Source of the DNA: Thalassobaculum fulvum
GTDB taxonomy: Bacteria > Pseudomonadota > Alphaproteobacteria > Thalassobaculales > Thalassobaculaceae
Assembly (NCBI RefSeq): GCF_014652915.1
Contig: NZ_BMZS01000010.1
Location: forward strand, 124,001 to 188,000
DNA: 64,000 bases
Reading direction: 5' to 3'
In this document: positions 43,881 through 51,575 of the stretch, piece by piece
Numbering within the stretch: the stretch's first letter is position 1
Layout of the letters: each line of letters opens with the position of its first letter
Made by a program: the position numbers and the translations under genes
The notes under the pieces: model-generated
Told to the model about the DNA's origin: nothing
The model's input: only the letters and a program-made list of their open reading frames with translations
Database searches by the model: none

Positions 43881-44191
43881 AGAAGGCCTTTGCTTCTTAG
43901 GTGTAGAACACCAACATCAGTCAGTTTGTACATGCCGCGTCCTGCGTGTTCGACATAGCCGTCCTTGATGACATTGCCATCTGATTTATGGTGTGATTTC
44001 AGGTTTCTTACGCGTTGCTCCCAAACTTCTTCGTTGGGCCTAGTGGCTGACTGATTTCGATCGTCGTCAGTCAAGGTGACATAGTTCGGAACATTCTTGA
44101 TCAGCGTGCGAACGTGGGCCTTGTGCTCTGACCGAGATGCGAGAACCTGCATGACCGCCAATCCAAGTTCTCTTTCTGATGTCTTCGCCAT
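43877..44191 (-). CDS. Winged-helix-like protein (Mrr N-terminal-like)
   Basis: A 104-aa basic protein. The C-terminal half, RVRNLKSHHKSDGNVIKDGYVEH then GRGMYKLTDVGVLHL, follows the winged-helix pattern seen in the N-terminal domain of Mrr-type restriction proteins and related regulators, without any nuclease domain. A function in DNA binding is inferred. The ribosome site AGGTGGAG precedes ATG 44191. It is convergent with the methyltransferase; the two stops share CTAG at 43877-43880. Low-GC codon use marks it as part of the acquired island. Confidence 0.6.
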   Translation of the reverse strand: MAKTSERELGLAVMQVLASRSEHKAHVRTLIKNVPNYVTLTDDDRNQSATRPNEEVWEQRVRNLKSHHKSDGNVIKDGYVEHAGRGMYKLTDVGVLHLRSKGLL

Positions 44192-44440
44192 TTTTCACTC
44201 CACCTAAAGGTAGAGATTGTGCCTGCGGCTGCTTACAGCAGCAAGACCGAACCGTCGACCCAAGCTGACTTCATAAGGGGTACAGCTGGCCGGCCTTTCG
44301 GCCCCATCCGCTCGCCGTTGGCGTGCCGCCCTGGGATGAGGCGTGGGGAAAATGACCCGTCGGCCAGAGGCAACGCTGCCCTGCTTTCCTCGCGCCGGCC
44401 GAGGGACTACCGTCTCGGCACCGCCTGCCGAGGAGCTATC

Positions 44441-45571
44441 GTGATCCACGTTTCAAGCCAGTTCGATTCCGGCAACATCGAGGTTGTCGCAGCCGACAGC
44501 CCGGACGCCGTCCGGCTGCGCATCGCCAAGGACGGGGCCGCCGATTTCTTCCAGTGGTTCCACTTCCGGGTGTCGGGTGCGCGCGGCGTGCCGCTGACCC
44601 TGATCATCGAGAACGCCGGGTCTTCCAGCTATCCGAAGGGCTGGGAAGGCTACCGTGCCGTCGCCTCGACCGATCGGCAGGACTGGCGGCGGGTCGAGAC
44701 CGGCTACGACGGGACCGCCCTGACGATCCGGCACACGCCCGATGCCGACGCCGTCTGGTTCGCCTATTTCGCGCCGTACTCGCTGGACCGCCACGACGAC
44801 CTGGTGGCTCGCGCCCAGGCCCGGGGCACCGCCCGGCTGGAGCGCCTGGGCGCTACGCTCGACGGCCGCGATCTGGACATGCTGACCTTCGGCTCCGGGC
44901 CGAAGCCGCTGTGGGTGATCGCCCGCCAGCATCCGGGCGAGTCGATGTGCGGCTGGTTCATGGACGGGCTGGTCGACCGGCTGTGCGACCCGTACGACCC
45001 GGTGGCGCGGGCGCTGATGGCGCAGGCGACCCTGCGGGTCGTGCCGAACATGAACCCGGACGGCGTGTTCCGTGGCCACCTGCGGACCAACGCCAAGGGC
45101 GCCAACCTGAACCGCGAATGGCGCGAGCCGAGCCTGGAGAACAGCCCCGAGGTGTTCCACACGATCCGGCGGATGGAGGCGACCGGCGTCGCCATGTGCC
45201 TGGACGTGCACGGCGACGAGGCGCTGCCCTACAACTTCATCGCCGGCTACGAGGGCATCCCGGACCCGAGCGAGGCGCACCTGGCGCGACTGACCCGCTA
45301 CAAGGACGAGCTGGCACGGCTGACCCCCGACTTCCAGACCGAGCACGGCTACCCGAAGCCGGCACCGGGCAAGGGCAACCTGACGACCTCGACCGGGTAT
45401 ATCGCCAGCACCTTCCGGTGTGCGGCGATGACCCTGGAGATGCCGTTCAAGGACACCGCCAACAACCCGATGCCGGAGGTCGGCTGGTCGCCCGACCGCA
45501 GCCGGCGGTTGGCCGGTCATTGCCTGGAGGCCATGCTGCTGATGATCGACGACTGGGAGGCCGGGCTGTGA
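44441..45571 (+). CDS. M14 family zinc carboxypeptidase
   Basis: A 376-aa protein. The zinc-binding motif HxxE is His164-Pro-Gly-Glu167 in ARQHPGESMCGW, the third ligand is His257 in CLDVHGDEALP, and the catalytic glutamate is probably Glu333 in MTLEMPFKD. The N-terminal 130 residues form a beta-rich domain (MIHVSSQFDSGNIEVV...), as in cytosolic-carboxypeptidase-like M14 members (AGBL/Nna1 type) of bacteria. The GTG start at 44441 has AGGAG 5 nt upstream. Its stop overlaps the next gene's start (GTGA), beginning a three-gene operon. Confidence 0.85.
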   Translation: MIHVSSQFDSGNIEVVAADSPDAVRLRIAKDGAADFFQWFHFRVSGARGVPLTLIIENAGSSSYPKGWEGYRAVASTDRQDWRRVETGYDGTALTIRHTPDADAVWFAYFAPYSLDRHDDLVARAQARGTARLERLGATLDGRDLDMLTFGSGPKPLWVIARQHPGESMCGWFMDGLVDRLCDPYDPVARALMAQATLRVVPNMNPDGVFRGHLRTNAKGANLNREWREPSLENSPEVFHTIRRMEATGVAMCLDVHGDEALPYNFIAGYEGIPDPSEAHLARLTRYKDELARLTPDFQTEHGYPKPAPGKGNLTTSTGYIASTFRCAAMTLEMPFKDTANNPMPEVGWSPDRSRRLAGHCLEAMLLMIDDWEAGL

Positions 45572-45924
45572 TCACCGTCTGGGGCCTGAAGAACTGCGAC
45601 ACCTGCAAGAAGGCCCGGGCCTGGCTGGACGGCCGCTCGGTGTCCCACGCCTTCAAGGACGTGCGCGCCGATGCGGTCGCGGCCGGCGACGTGAAGGCCT
45701 GGCTCGACGCGGTCGGGGCCGACGTGCTGCTGAACCGGCGCGGCACCACCTGGCGCGGGCTGGACGACGCGGCCAGGGCCAAGGCCGAGACCCCGGCCGG
45801 GCTGGTCGAGCTGCTGGTCGCCAACCCGGCGCTGATCAAGCGGCCGGTGTTCGTCGGCGGCGACGGGACGGTGGTGGTCGGCTTCGGCAAGGCCGAGCAG
45901 GCCCGGGTGGAGGCGCTCGGATGA
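45568..45924 (+). CDS. ArsC/Spx/YffB family protein
   Basis: A 118-aa thioredoxin-fold protein. The N-terminal VWGLKNCDTCKKARAWL contains a CxxC motif, and KRPVFV at about residue 91 has the conserved lysine-arginine-proline turn. This matches YffB and Spx-like proteins rather than true arsenate reductases, which usually carry one cysteine with three arginines. It is probably a glutathione- or thiol-linked reductase or regulator. GTG start overlapping the peptidase stop; its own stop overlaps the flavoprotein start. Confidence 0.82.
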   Translation: MITVWGLKNCDTCKKARAWLDGRSVSHAFKDVRADAVAAGDVKAWLDAVGADVLLNRRGTTWRGLDDAARAKAETPAGLVELLVANPALIKRPVFVGGDGTVVVGFGKAEQARVEALG

Positions 45925-47039
45925 CGGGGGCGGCGGATATCGCGGTCGTCGGCGGCGGGCTGGTCGGAGCGGCCGTCGCCTGGGGGCTCGGCCGGGCCGG
46001 CGCCCGGGTCGTGGTGCTGGACGAGGGCGACGACGCGATCCGCGCCTCGCGCGGCAACTTCGGCCTGGTCTGGGTGCAGGGCAAGGGCGACGGCATGCAC
46101 GAATACGCCGCCTGGACCCGCAACAGCGCGACCCGCTGGCCGGAGCTGGCGGCCGCCATCGCCGAGTCCGAGGGCGTCGACGTCGGCCTGCGCCAGCCCG
46201 GCGGCATCGAGCCGTTCCTCGACCAGTCGGAGCACGACGCCGCCGAGCTCGAGATCCGGCGCATGCACAACCAGCCGGGGGTCGGCGCCAACGACACCCG
46301 AATCATCGACGCGCAAGAGGTGCACGAACTCGAGCCGGCGCTCGGTCCCGAGGTGATTGGCGGCGCGTTCTGCCCGCACGACGGCCACGTGAACCCGCTG
46401 TTCCTGCTGCGCGGCCTGCATGCCGGGCTGGCCCGGCACCGGGTCGACTACCGGCTGAACCACCGGGTCGAGCGGATCGAGCGCTCCGGGTCGGGCTACG
46501 CGATCGAGACGACGGCGGGAGCCGTGACCGCCGGCAAGGTGGTGCTGGCCGCCGGTCTGGGGAACGGCCGGCTCGGCCCGATGGTCGGGCTGGACGTGCC
46601 GACCGCACCGGACCGCGGCCATATCCTGGTGACCGAGCGGCTCGGCCCGCTGCTGTCGCATCCGCTGACCCGGCTGCGCCAGACCGAGGAAGGCACGGTG
46701 ATGATCGGCGCCAGCTCGGACCGGCCCGGCTACGACACCTCCCTGGACTTCGCGACAGTGGCGCGGCTGGCGGCGCGGGCCCGGCGGGTGCTGCCGGCGA
46801 TCGGCAAGGCCCGCATCGTGCGGACCTGGGCGGCACTGCGCATCATGTCGCCCGACGGCTTCCCGATCTACGCGGAGTCGGCGAGCTGCCCGGGCGCGTA
46901 TGTCGTGACCTGCCACAGCGGCGTCACCCTGGCGGCGGCCCACGCCCTCGACCTGGCGCCGGTGCTGCTCGGCGACGGCTTCAACGACCGCTTCGCCGCG
47001 TTCTCGCCGGACCGGTTCCGGAACGAAGCGGCGGCTTAG
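45921..47039 (+). CDS. FAD-dependent oxidoreductase, DAO family (HcnC/OoxB-like subunit)
   Basis: A 372-aa flavoprotein. The FAD motif IAVVGGGLVGAAVAWGLGR is at residues 7-25 with LDEG ending the second strand. The SRGNFGLVWVQGKG segment and the C-terminal CHSGVTLAAAHALDLAPVL are typical of the catalytic beta subunit of HcnABC (glycine-oxidising cyanide synthase), opine oxidase and D-hydroxyproline dehydrogenases. The matching [2Fe-2S] and NAD/FAD subunits are encoded 1.5 kb downstream (48566, 48877). Overlap of 4 bp with the upstream gene shows one operon. Substrate unknown; an N-substituted amino acid is plausible. Confidence 0.83.
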   Translation: MTGAADIAVVGGGLVGAAVAWGLGRAGARVVVLDEGDDAIRASRGNFGLVWVQGKGDGMHEYAAWTRNSATRWPELAAAIAESEGVDVGLRQPGGIEPFLDQSEHDAAELEIRRMHNQPGVGANDTRIIDAQEVHELEPALGPEVIGGAFCPHDGHVNPLFLLRGLHAGLARHRVDYRLNHRVERIERSGSGYAIETTAGAVTAGKVVLAAGLGNGRLGPMVGLDVPTAPDRGHILVTERLGPLLSHPLTRLRQTEEGTVMIGASSDRPGYDTSLDFATVARLAARARRVLPAIGKARIVRTWAALRIMSPDGFPIYAESASCPGAYVVTCHSGVTLAAAHALDLAPVLLGDGFNDRFAAFSPDRFRNEAAA

Positions 47040-47053
47040 GTCTGCGGCAGCGG

Positions 47054-47183
47054 GTGGGTTCCGGATGCGTCTCGCCTTCGGCGAACCGCTCCGGAATGAC
47101 GACAAGGAGGGGACGGGCGCTTCCCCTTCCTGTCGTCATTCCGGACGGGTGCGCCGCCCCGGCGCGACCGAGCCGGAACCCAC
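47054..47183. repeat. Palindromic intergenic repeat, copy F
   Basis: GTGGGTTCCGG (47054-47064) pairs with CCGGAACCCAC (47173-47183), and TCCGGAATGACGAC (47090-47103) with GTCGTCATTCCGGA (47132-47145). T-type sub-family. It lies between convergent genes, directly before the B3/B4 gene end. Flanking homology extends rightwards (GGAGCGATGGGCG). Confidence 0.82.
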
Positions 47184-47207
47184 GGAGCGATGGGCGCTCG
47201 CCGTCCG

Positions 47208-47894
47208 CTACGGCAGAACCGTCACGTCGCTGTCCAGCCCGGGCGCCAGCCGCCGAAGGTAGTCGACCAACTCGCCGGCGGCCTCCTCGGCGGCCGACAG
47301 CGGCATCGGGTCGAGCCGCTCGAACACGAACCACATGTCGGTGCTGGCCTCGGTCAGCCGGGTGCGCGGGCCCTGGCGCCAGTTCCAGCGCCGGCAGGTC
47401 ACGCCGAGATCGTCGCGCCACACCACCTCGCCGGCGTCGACGGTCTCGACCGCCGGCTCGCCGTTCGCCGTGGTCTCGAAGCTCTCGCTGCCGTCGGCGA
47501 CGATCAGCCGGGGCGAGCCCGAGTAGGCCCGCAGGTCCTCGCCGCCGACCGGGATCGCGTAGCGCAGGCTGAGCGCGTTGTAGACGTCGACCACGGCGTT
47601 GATCGCCGGCAGCGCGCCCTGCTTCAGCGCCCGCTTGCGCAGCGCCTCGGCCGAGCACGGGGTGCGGTTCGGCCTTGCGCCGAAGGCGCGATAGGCCTCG
47701 GCCCAGGCAGCCAGGTGCGCCTCTCCCCAGTCCGGCCCGTCGGCGATCCCGGCGACCGCCGCGGACAGCATGGCCGTGGCCTCCGGGTCGTCGGCCAGGT
47801 TGCGGCCGCCGACCACGCGCACGCTGACCGCCCGGAAGTCCGGGCGGAGGGCGGCGACGGCGGATGAGACGCTGGGCGTGAACTCGGGCATCAT
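47208..47894 (-). CDS. B3/B4 domain protein (PheT-like tRNA-binding fold)
   Basis: A 228-aa protein consisting of the B3/B4 domain otherwise found in the beta subunit of phenylalanyl-tRNA synthetase. Signatures are LPAINAVVDVYNALSLRYAIPVGGED at about 100-125 and WNWRQGPRTRLT near the C terminus. Stand-alone versions occur in many bacteria and may bind or edit amino acids or aminoacyl-tRNAs; no reaction is proven. Starts at 47894 or 47891 are both possible. It is divergent from the XRE-cupin gene, a common arrangement for such domains (inference). Confidence 0.83.
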   Translation of the reverse strand: MMPEFTPSVSSAVAALRPDFRAVSVRVVGGRNLADDPEATAMLSAAVAGIADGPDWGEAHLAAWAEAYRAFGARPNRTPCSAEALRKRALKQGALPAINAVVDVYNALSLRYAIPVGGEDLRAYSGSPRLIVADGSESFETTANGEPAVETVDAGEVVWRDDLGVTCRRWNWRQGPRTRLTEASTDMWFVFERLDPMPLSAAEEAAGELVDYLRRLAPGLDSDVTVLP

Positions 47895-47950
47895 GTCGTT
47901 TCTCTGACCGATCATTCTGTTGGAATGTCCATATCAAACGTACCGACCGT

Positions 47951-47964
47951 GTCAATGGATTGAC
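47951..47964. promoter_or_regulatory. Inverted repeat just upstream of the XRE-cupin regulator gene
   Basis: GTCAAT (47951-47956) and ATTGAC (47959-47964) are perfect inverted arms with spacer GG, ending 2 bp before the ATG at 47967. A second small repeat, CATTC-TGTTG-GAATG, is at 47913-47927. Either may be the binding site of the XRE-cupin protein, allowing control of both divergent genes. Confidence 0.45.
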
Positions 47965-47966
47965 CG

Positions 47967-48569
47967 ATGACCGAAACCGAGCCCGAGCGCATTGCCCCCG
48001 AGCGCATTGCCGGCGTGATCGCCCGAAACGTCGCGCTGCGCCGGCACGAGCAGCGGCTGTCGTTCGAGCAGCTGGCGCGCCGGGCCGGCGTCAGCAAGGG
48101 CGTCATCGTGCAACTCGAGCAGGCCCGCTCGAACCCGAACATCGCCACCCTGTGCCGGCTCGCCTCGGCGCTCGGCGTGGCCGTCGTCGACCTGCTGGCC
48201 GAGGATGCCGGGGCGGCGGTCCAGGTGGTCCGGGCCGGCGAGGTGCCGGTGCTGTGGAACGGACCATCCGGCGGGACCGCCCGGCTGCTGGCCGGCACCC
48301 GCGGCCCCGACATGCTGGAGCTGTGGGCATGGGAGCTGCGGGGCGGTGAGCGCTACGACGGCGCCGCGCATGCCGCCGGCACCCGGGAGATCCTGCACGT
48401 GGTCGAGGGCCGGCTGGCGGTCGAGGTCGACGGACGGCGGGTCGAGCTCGACCCCGGCGACGGAATGACCTTTGCCGGCGACCGCCGACACGCCTACCTT
48501 GCGGTTTCCGACCGCGTCCGCTTCACCATGGCCGTCCACGAACCTCCCGCCGCCGGGGCTCCCGCATGA
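47967..48569 (+). CDS. XRE-family transcriptional regulator with cupin domain
   Basis: A 200-aa regulator. The helix-turn-helix is at about residues 17-75 (ALRRHEQRLSFEQLARRAGVSKGVIVQLEQARSNPNIATLCRLASALGV-like, given in part) and a cupin effector domain at about 115-190 (GTREILHVVEGRLAVEVDG, ELDPGDGMTF). This SutR/PuuR-type layout usually controls neighbouring amino acid or polyamine genes. It heads an operon with the HcnA-like, HcnB-like and SLC13-like genes. Residues 6-15 contain a tandem PERIA repeat encoded by a direct DNA repeat. A palindrome abuts its start. Confidence 0.87.
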   Translation: MTETEPERIAPERIAGVIARNVALRRHEQRLSFEQLARRAGVSKGVIVQLEQARSNPNIATLCRLASALGVAVVDLLAEDAGAAVQVVRAGEVPVLWNGPSGGTARLLAGTRGPDMLELWAWELRGGERYDGAAHAAGTREILHVVEGRLAVEVDGRRVELDPGDGMTFAGDRRHAYLAVSDRVRFTMAVHEPPAAGAPA

Positions 48570-48880
48570 TGCGTTTCGATCGTCTTTCCAGTCCCGGCCG
48601 CGCGCGCCGGATCAGTTTCCTGTTCGAGGGCCAGCCGGTGACGGCGCAGGAGGGCGACACCGTCGCCACCGCGCTGCTGGCGGCCGGTGCCGGCGCCACC
48701 CGGTCGACACCGGCCAGCGGGTCGGCACGCGGCGCCTACTGCCTGATGGGGGTGTGCTTCGAGTGCCTGGTCGAGATCGACGGGGTGCCGAACCGCCAGG
48801 GCTGCATGGTGCCGGTCGCCGAGGGCATGAGCGTCCGGCGCCAGCGCGGCGCCGCCGGCGTCGCGGAGGACGTGCGATGA
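48566..48880 (+). CDS. (2Fe-2S)-binding protein, HcnA-like small subunit
   Basis: A 104-aa protein with a ferredoxin-like fold. Four cysteines, Cys59, Cys64, Cys67 and Cys80 (spacing Cx4Cx2Cx12C), lie in YCLMGVCFECLVEIDG and RQGCMVPV, matching the small subunit of HcnABC, opine oxidase and sarcosine-oxidase-like complexes. It transfers electrons between flavin subunits. The start overlaps the regulator stop (ATGA) and its stop overlaps the next start, so expression is tightly coupled. Confidence 0.87.
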   Translation: MMRFDRLSSPGRARRISFLFEGQPVTAQEGDTVATALLAAGAGATRSTPASGSARGAYCLMGVCFECLVEIDGVPNRQGCMVPVAEGMSVRRQRGAAGVAEDVR

Positions 48881-50295
48881 CCACGGTCCGAGATCTGGTG
48901 ATCGTCGGCGCCGGCGCCGCCGGCCTGTCGGCCGCCGCCGAGGCGCGCGAGCTCGGCCTCGACGCGCTGGTCCTGGACGAGCAGCCGGAGCCGGGCGGCC
49001 AGGTCTACCGCTCGGTGGCGCGGGTCGCCGAGCGGCGGCCGGCCGACCTGGCGTTCCTCGGCGCCGACTACGCCCGCGGCGCCGAGCTGGTGGCCGCGTC
49101 CACCGGGGGCGAGCGCCGGCAGGGGGCGACGGTCTGGCAGATCGGCCCGGCCGGTCGCGACGGCAGCCGCGAGGTGATCTGGTCGGAGGCCGGGGCCGCC
49201 CGCCGGGTCCTGGCCCGCACCGTCCTGGTCGCCAGCGGCGCCATGGAGCGGCCGGTGCCGGTGCCGGGCTGGACCCTGCCGGGGGTGACCACGGTCGGCG
49301 CCCTGCAGGTCGCGCTGAAGCAGTCGGCGATCTACCCGGCCGGAAGGGTGGTGATTGCCGGCTCCGGGCCGCTGCCGTTGCTGCTGGCCGAACAGCTTCG
49401 TGCCGCCCGTGTGCCGGTGGCGGCGATCCTCGACACCACCCCGTCGGGACGGACGGCGAAGGCGCTGCCGCTGCTGCCGGCGGCGGCGCTCGGGGCGCCG
49501 GACACCCTGCGCAAGGGACTGGCGCTGCTGAAGGCGCGCGACCGCTCGGGCGTGCCGGTGTGGCGCCACGTCCGCGAGGTGCGGGCCGAAGCCGGTTCCG
49601 ACGGCGCACTCGCCACGGTCCGGTTCCGCACGGCATCGGGCGACGAGGAGACGGTAGAGGCGGACCTGCTGGCGCTGCACGAGGGGGTGGTGCCGAACCC
49701 GCAGCTCACCCGGCTGGTCGCCGCCGAGCATCGCTGGCACGCGGCGCAGCGCTGCTTCCATCCGGTGACCGATCCGTGGGGCGAGACCACGGCGGCCGGC
49801 GTCTACGTGGCCGGCGACGGCGGCGGCACCCTCGGGGCGAGGGCCGCCGAGGCTTCGGGCCGGCTGGCGGTGCTGGCGGCGGCGTCGCGGCTCGAGCGCC
49901 TGACCGAGGCCGCGCGGGATTTCCGGGCGGATCCCTGGCAGTCGCGCCTGCGCGGCGAGCGGGCGCTGCGGCGGCTGCTCGACGTGATGTACCCGGCGCC
50001 CGACTGGATCGCGGCACCGGCCGATGAGGCGGTCGTCTGCCGCTGCGAGGAGGTCACCGCCGGCGAGCTCCGCGCGGTCGCCGGGCACGCCGCCGGGCCG
50101 AACCAGGCCAAGGCGTATCTGCGTTGCGGCATGGGGCCGTGCCAGGGCCGGCTGTGCGGCCTGACCGTCACCGAGATGATCGCGCGGGCGCGCGGGACCA
50201 CGCCGGCCGAGACCGGCTACTACCGGATCCGGGCGCCGATCAAGCCGGTGACGCTCGACGAGATCGCGTCGCTCGACAGCGAGGACGCCGCGTGA
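48877..50295 (+). CDS. NAD(P)/FAD-dependent oxidoreductase, HcnB/opine oxidase subunit A-like
   Basis: A 472-aa protein. The FAD motif LVIVGAGAAGLSAAAEA is at residues 7-23, and a second dinucleotide motif VVIAGSGPLPLLLAEQL is mid-protein. The C terminus has a BFD-like iron-sulfur domain with Cys388, Cys390, Cys417 and Cys422 (CRCEEV, RCGMGPCQGRLCG). This is the alpha subunit of HcnABC-type complexes; the other subunits are the HcnA-like protein encoded just upstream and the DAO-family protein encoded at 45921. The complex would oxidise an amino acid derivative and pass electrons to the quinone pool. The 4-bp overlap with the previous gene confirms the operon. Confidence 0.87.
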   Translation: MTTVRDLVIVGAGAAGLSAAAEARELGLDALVLDEQPEPGGQVYRSVARVAERRPADLAFLGADYARGAELVAASTGGERRQGATVWQIGPAGRDGSREVIWSEAGAARRVLARTVLVASGAMERPVPVPGWTLPGVTTVGALQVALKQSAIYPAGRVVIAGSGPLPLLLAEQLRAARVPVAAILDTTPSGRTAKALPLLPAAALGAPDTLRKGLALLKARDRSGVPVWRHVREVRAEAGSDGALATVRFRTASGDEETVEADLLALHEGVVPNPQLTRLVAAEHRWHAAQRCFHPVTDPWGETTAAGVYVAGDGGGTLGARAAEASGRLAVLAAASRLERLTEAARDFRADPWQSRLRGERALRRLLDVMYPAPDWIAAPADEAVVCRCEEVTAGELRAVAGHAAGPNQAKAYLRCGMGPCQGRLCGLTVTEMIARARGTTPAETGYYRIRAPIKPVTLDEIASLDSEDAA

Positions 50296-50311
50296 GACCG
50301 GGGCGGCGGCG

Positions 50312-51526
50312 ATGACCGGGCTGGTCCTCGCCGTCTTCGTCGTCGTCTACGCCGGACTGGCCGCCGGCCGGCTGCCCGGGCTCGGCATCGACCGCACCGG
50401 CTTCGCGCTGCTCGGCGCGCTGGTGCTGTACGCCGCCGGCGCGGCCGACGGCGACCGGGTCGCGGCGGCCGTCGACGTGCCGACACTGGCCGTGCTGTTC
50501 GGCCTGATGGTGCTGTCGGCGCAGTTCTACGTCAGCGGCTTCTACGACTGGTGCGCCCACGCCATCGCCCATCGCGGGGCGTCGCCGCGGCGGCTGCTGG
50601 CGGCGACGGTGGCCGTGGCCGGCGGGCTGTCGGCGGTGCTGGCCAACGACGTGGTGGTGTTCGCGATGACGCCGCTGCTGTGCCACGGGCTGCGGGCCCG
50701 CGGCCTCGACCCGCGCCCGTACCTGATCGCGCTCGCCGGCGCCGCCAATGCGGGCTCGGCGGCGACCATCATCGGCAACCCGCAGAACATCCTGATCGGC
50801 CAGGCCGGCGGCCTCGACTTCTGGCGTTTCCTGGCTGTGTGCGGCCCACCGGCGGCGGTCGCGCTGGCGGTCGTCTACGGCACGGTGGCGACGGTGTGGC
50901 GGCGCGAGCTGGCCGAACCGGGGCGGTCGCCGGGCCACGAGCGGCCGGCGGTCGACCGCCCGGGCATCCTCAAGGGCGCGGTCGCCACGGTCGCGCTGCT
51001 CGGCTGCTTCGCGCTGCCGGTGCCGCAGGCCACCGGCGTGCTGGTGGTGGCCGGGGCGCTGCTGGTCAGCCGGCGGCGGACGACGCGCGAGATGCTGGCG
51101 CATGTCGACTGGCCGCTGCTGCTGCTGTTTGTCGGCCTGTTCGTCATCACCGACGCGGTCGCCGCCCTACCGGTAGTGGGCGAGGCGGTCGCCGGCCTGC
51201 AGGCGGCCGGGGCCGACCCGGCGCGGCTGGGCGTTCTGGCGCCGCTTGCGCTGGCGGCCAGCAACACCATCGGCAACGTGCCGGCCGTCGTCCTGGTGCT
51301 GGCGCTGGTCCCCGACCTGCCGGAGGCCGCGCTGCATGGCCTGGCCCTGCTGTCGACGCTGGCCGGCAACCTGCTGCTGGTCGGCAGCCTGGCCAATATT
51401 ATCGTCGTCGAACGGGCCGCCGGCGCCGGGGTGCGGCTCGGCTTCCTGGACCATGCCCGCTGCGGCGTGCCGATGACCCTGGTGTCGATGGCGTTCGCCA
51501 CGGCGTGGCTGGCGATCGTTGCGTAG
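50312..51526 (+). CDS. SLC13/ArsB-NhaD superfamily anion transporter
   Basis: A 404-aa inner-membrane protein with about eleven helices. The first repeat contains VLANDVVVFAMTPLLCHGL and the signature AANAGSAATIIGNPQNILIGQ, and the second NTIGNVPAVVLVLALV and NLLLVGSLANIIVVERA, both typical of the ion-transporter superfamily that includes ArsB and dicarboxylate carriers. It lies 16 bp after the HcnB-like gene and probably shares its transcript, so it may import that complex's substrate or export its product. The anion cannot be named. Confidence 0.85.
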   Translation: MTGLVLAVFVVVYAGLAAGRLPGLGIDRTGFALLGALVLYAAGAADGDRVAAAVDVPTLAVLFGLMVLSAQFYVSGFYDWCAHAIAHRGASPRRLLAATVAVAGGLSAVLANDVVVFAMTPLLCHGLRARGLDPRPYLIALAGAANAGSAATIIGNPQNILIGQAGGLDFWRFLAVCGPPAAVALAVVYGTVATVWRRELAEPGRSPGHERPAVDRPGILKGAVATVALLGCFALPVPQATGVLVVAGALLVSRRRTTREMLAHVDWPLLLLFVGLFVITDAVAALPVVGEAVAGLQAAGADPARLGVLAPLALAASNTIGNVPAVVLVLALVPDLPEAALHGLALLSTLAGNLLLVGSLANIIVVERAAGAGVRLGFLDHARCGVPMTLVSMAFATAWLAIVA

Positions 51527-51575
51527 GCCACGAGCCCTGGACAGACGGCGCCGGCCATCGTGCAATGCCGGGACC

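Larger units (their letters stand above)
43113..44440. other. AT-rich, probably horizontally acquired island
   Basis: Base composition drops sharply here: 43201-43260 has 16 of 60 G+C, against 46 of 60 at 42001-42060. The stretch holds an orphan DNA methyltransferase and a convergent winged-helix-like gene whose codon use (many A/T third positions) differs from the surroundings. The left edge coincides with a truncated repeat; the right edge is near the M14 peptidase start. I found no integrase, tRNA or clear attachment repeats. From 44215 to 44440, composition returns towards normal and no gene is seen. Confidence 0.6.

Noticed and set aside
44330-44345. CCTGGGATGAGGCG at the right side of the AT-rich island as the missing half of the truncated repeat
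   Set aside because: The match is only about nine bases and its orientation is wrong for a repeat simply split by an insertion. Chance similarity cannot be excluded.
45568-45924. A true arsenate reductase (ArsC)
   Set aside because: The N-terminal CxxC and overall length fit YffB/Spx-like proteins, and no arsenic-resistance genes are adjacent.
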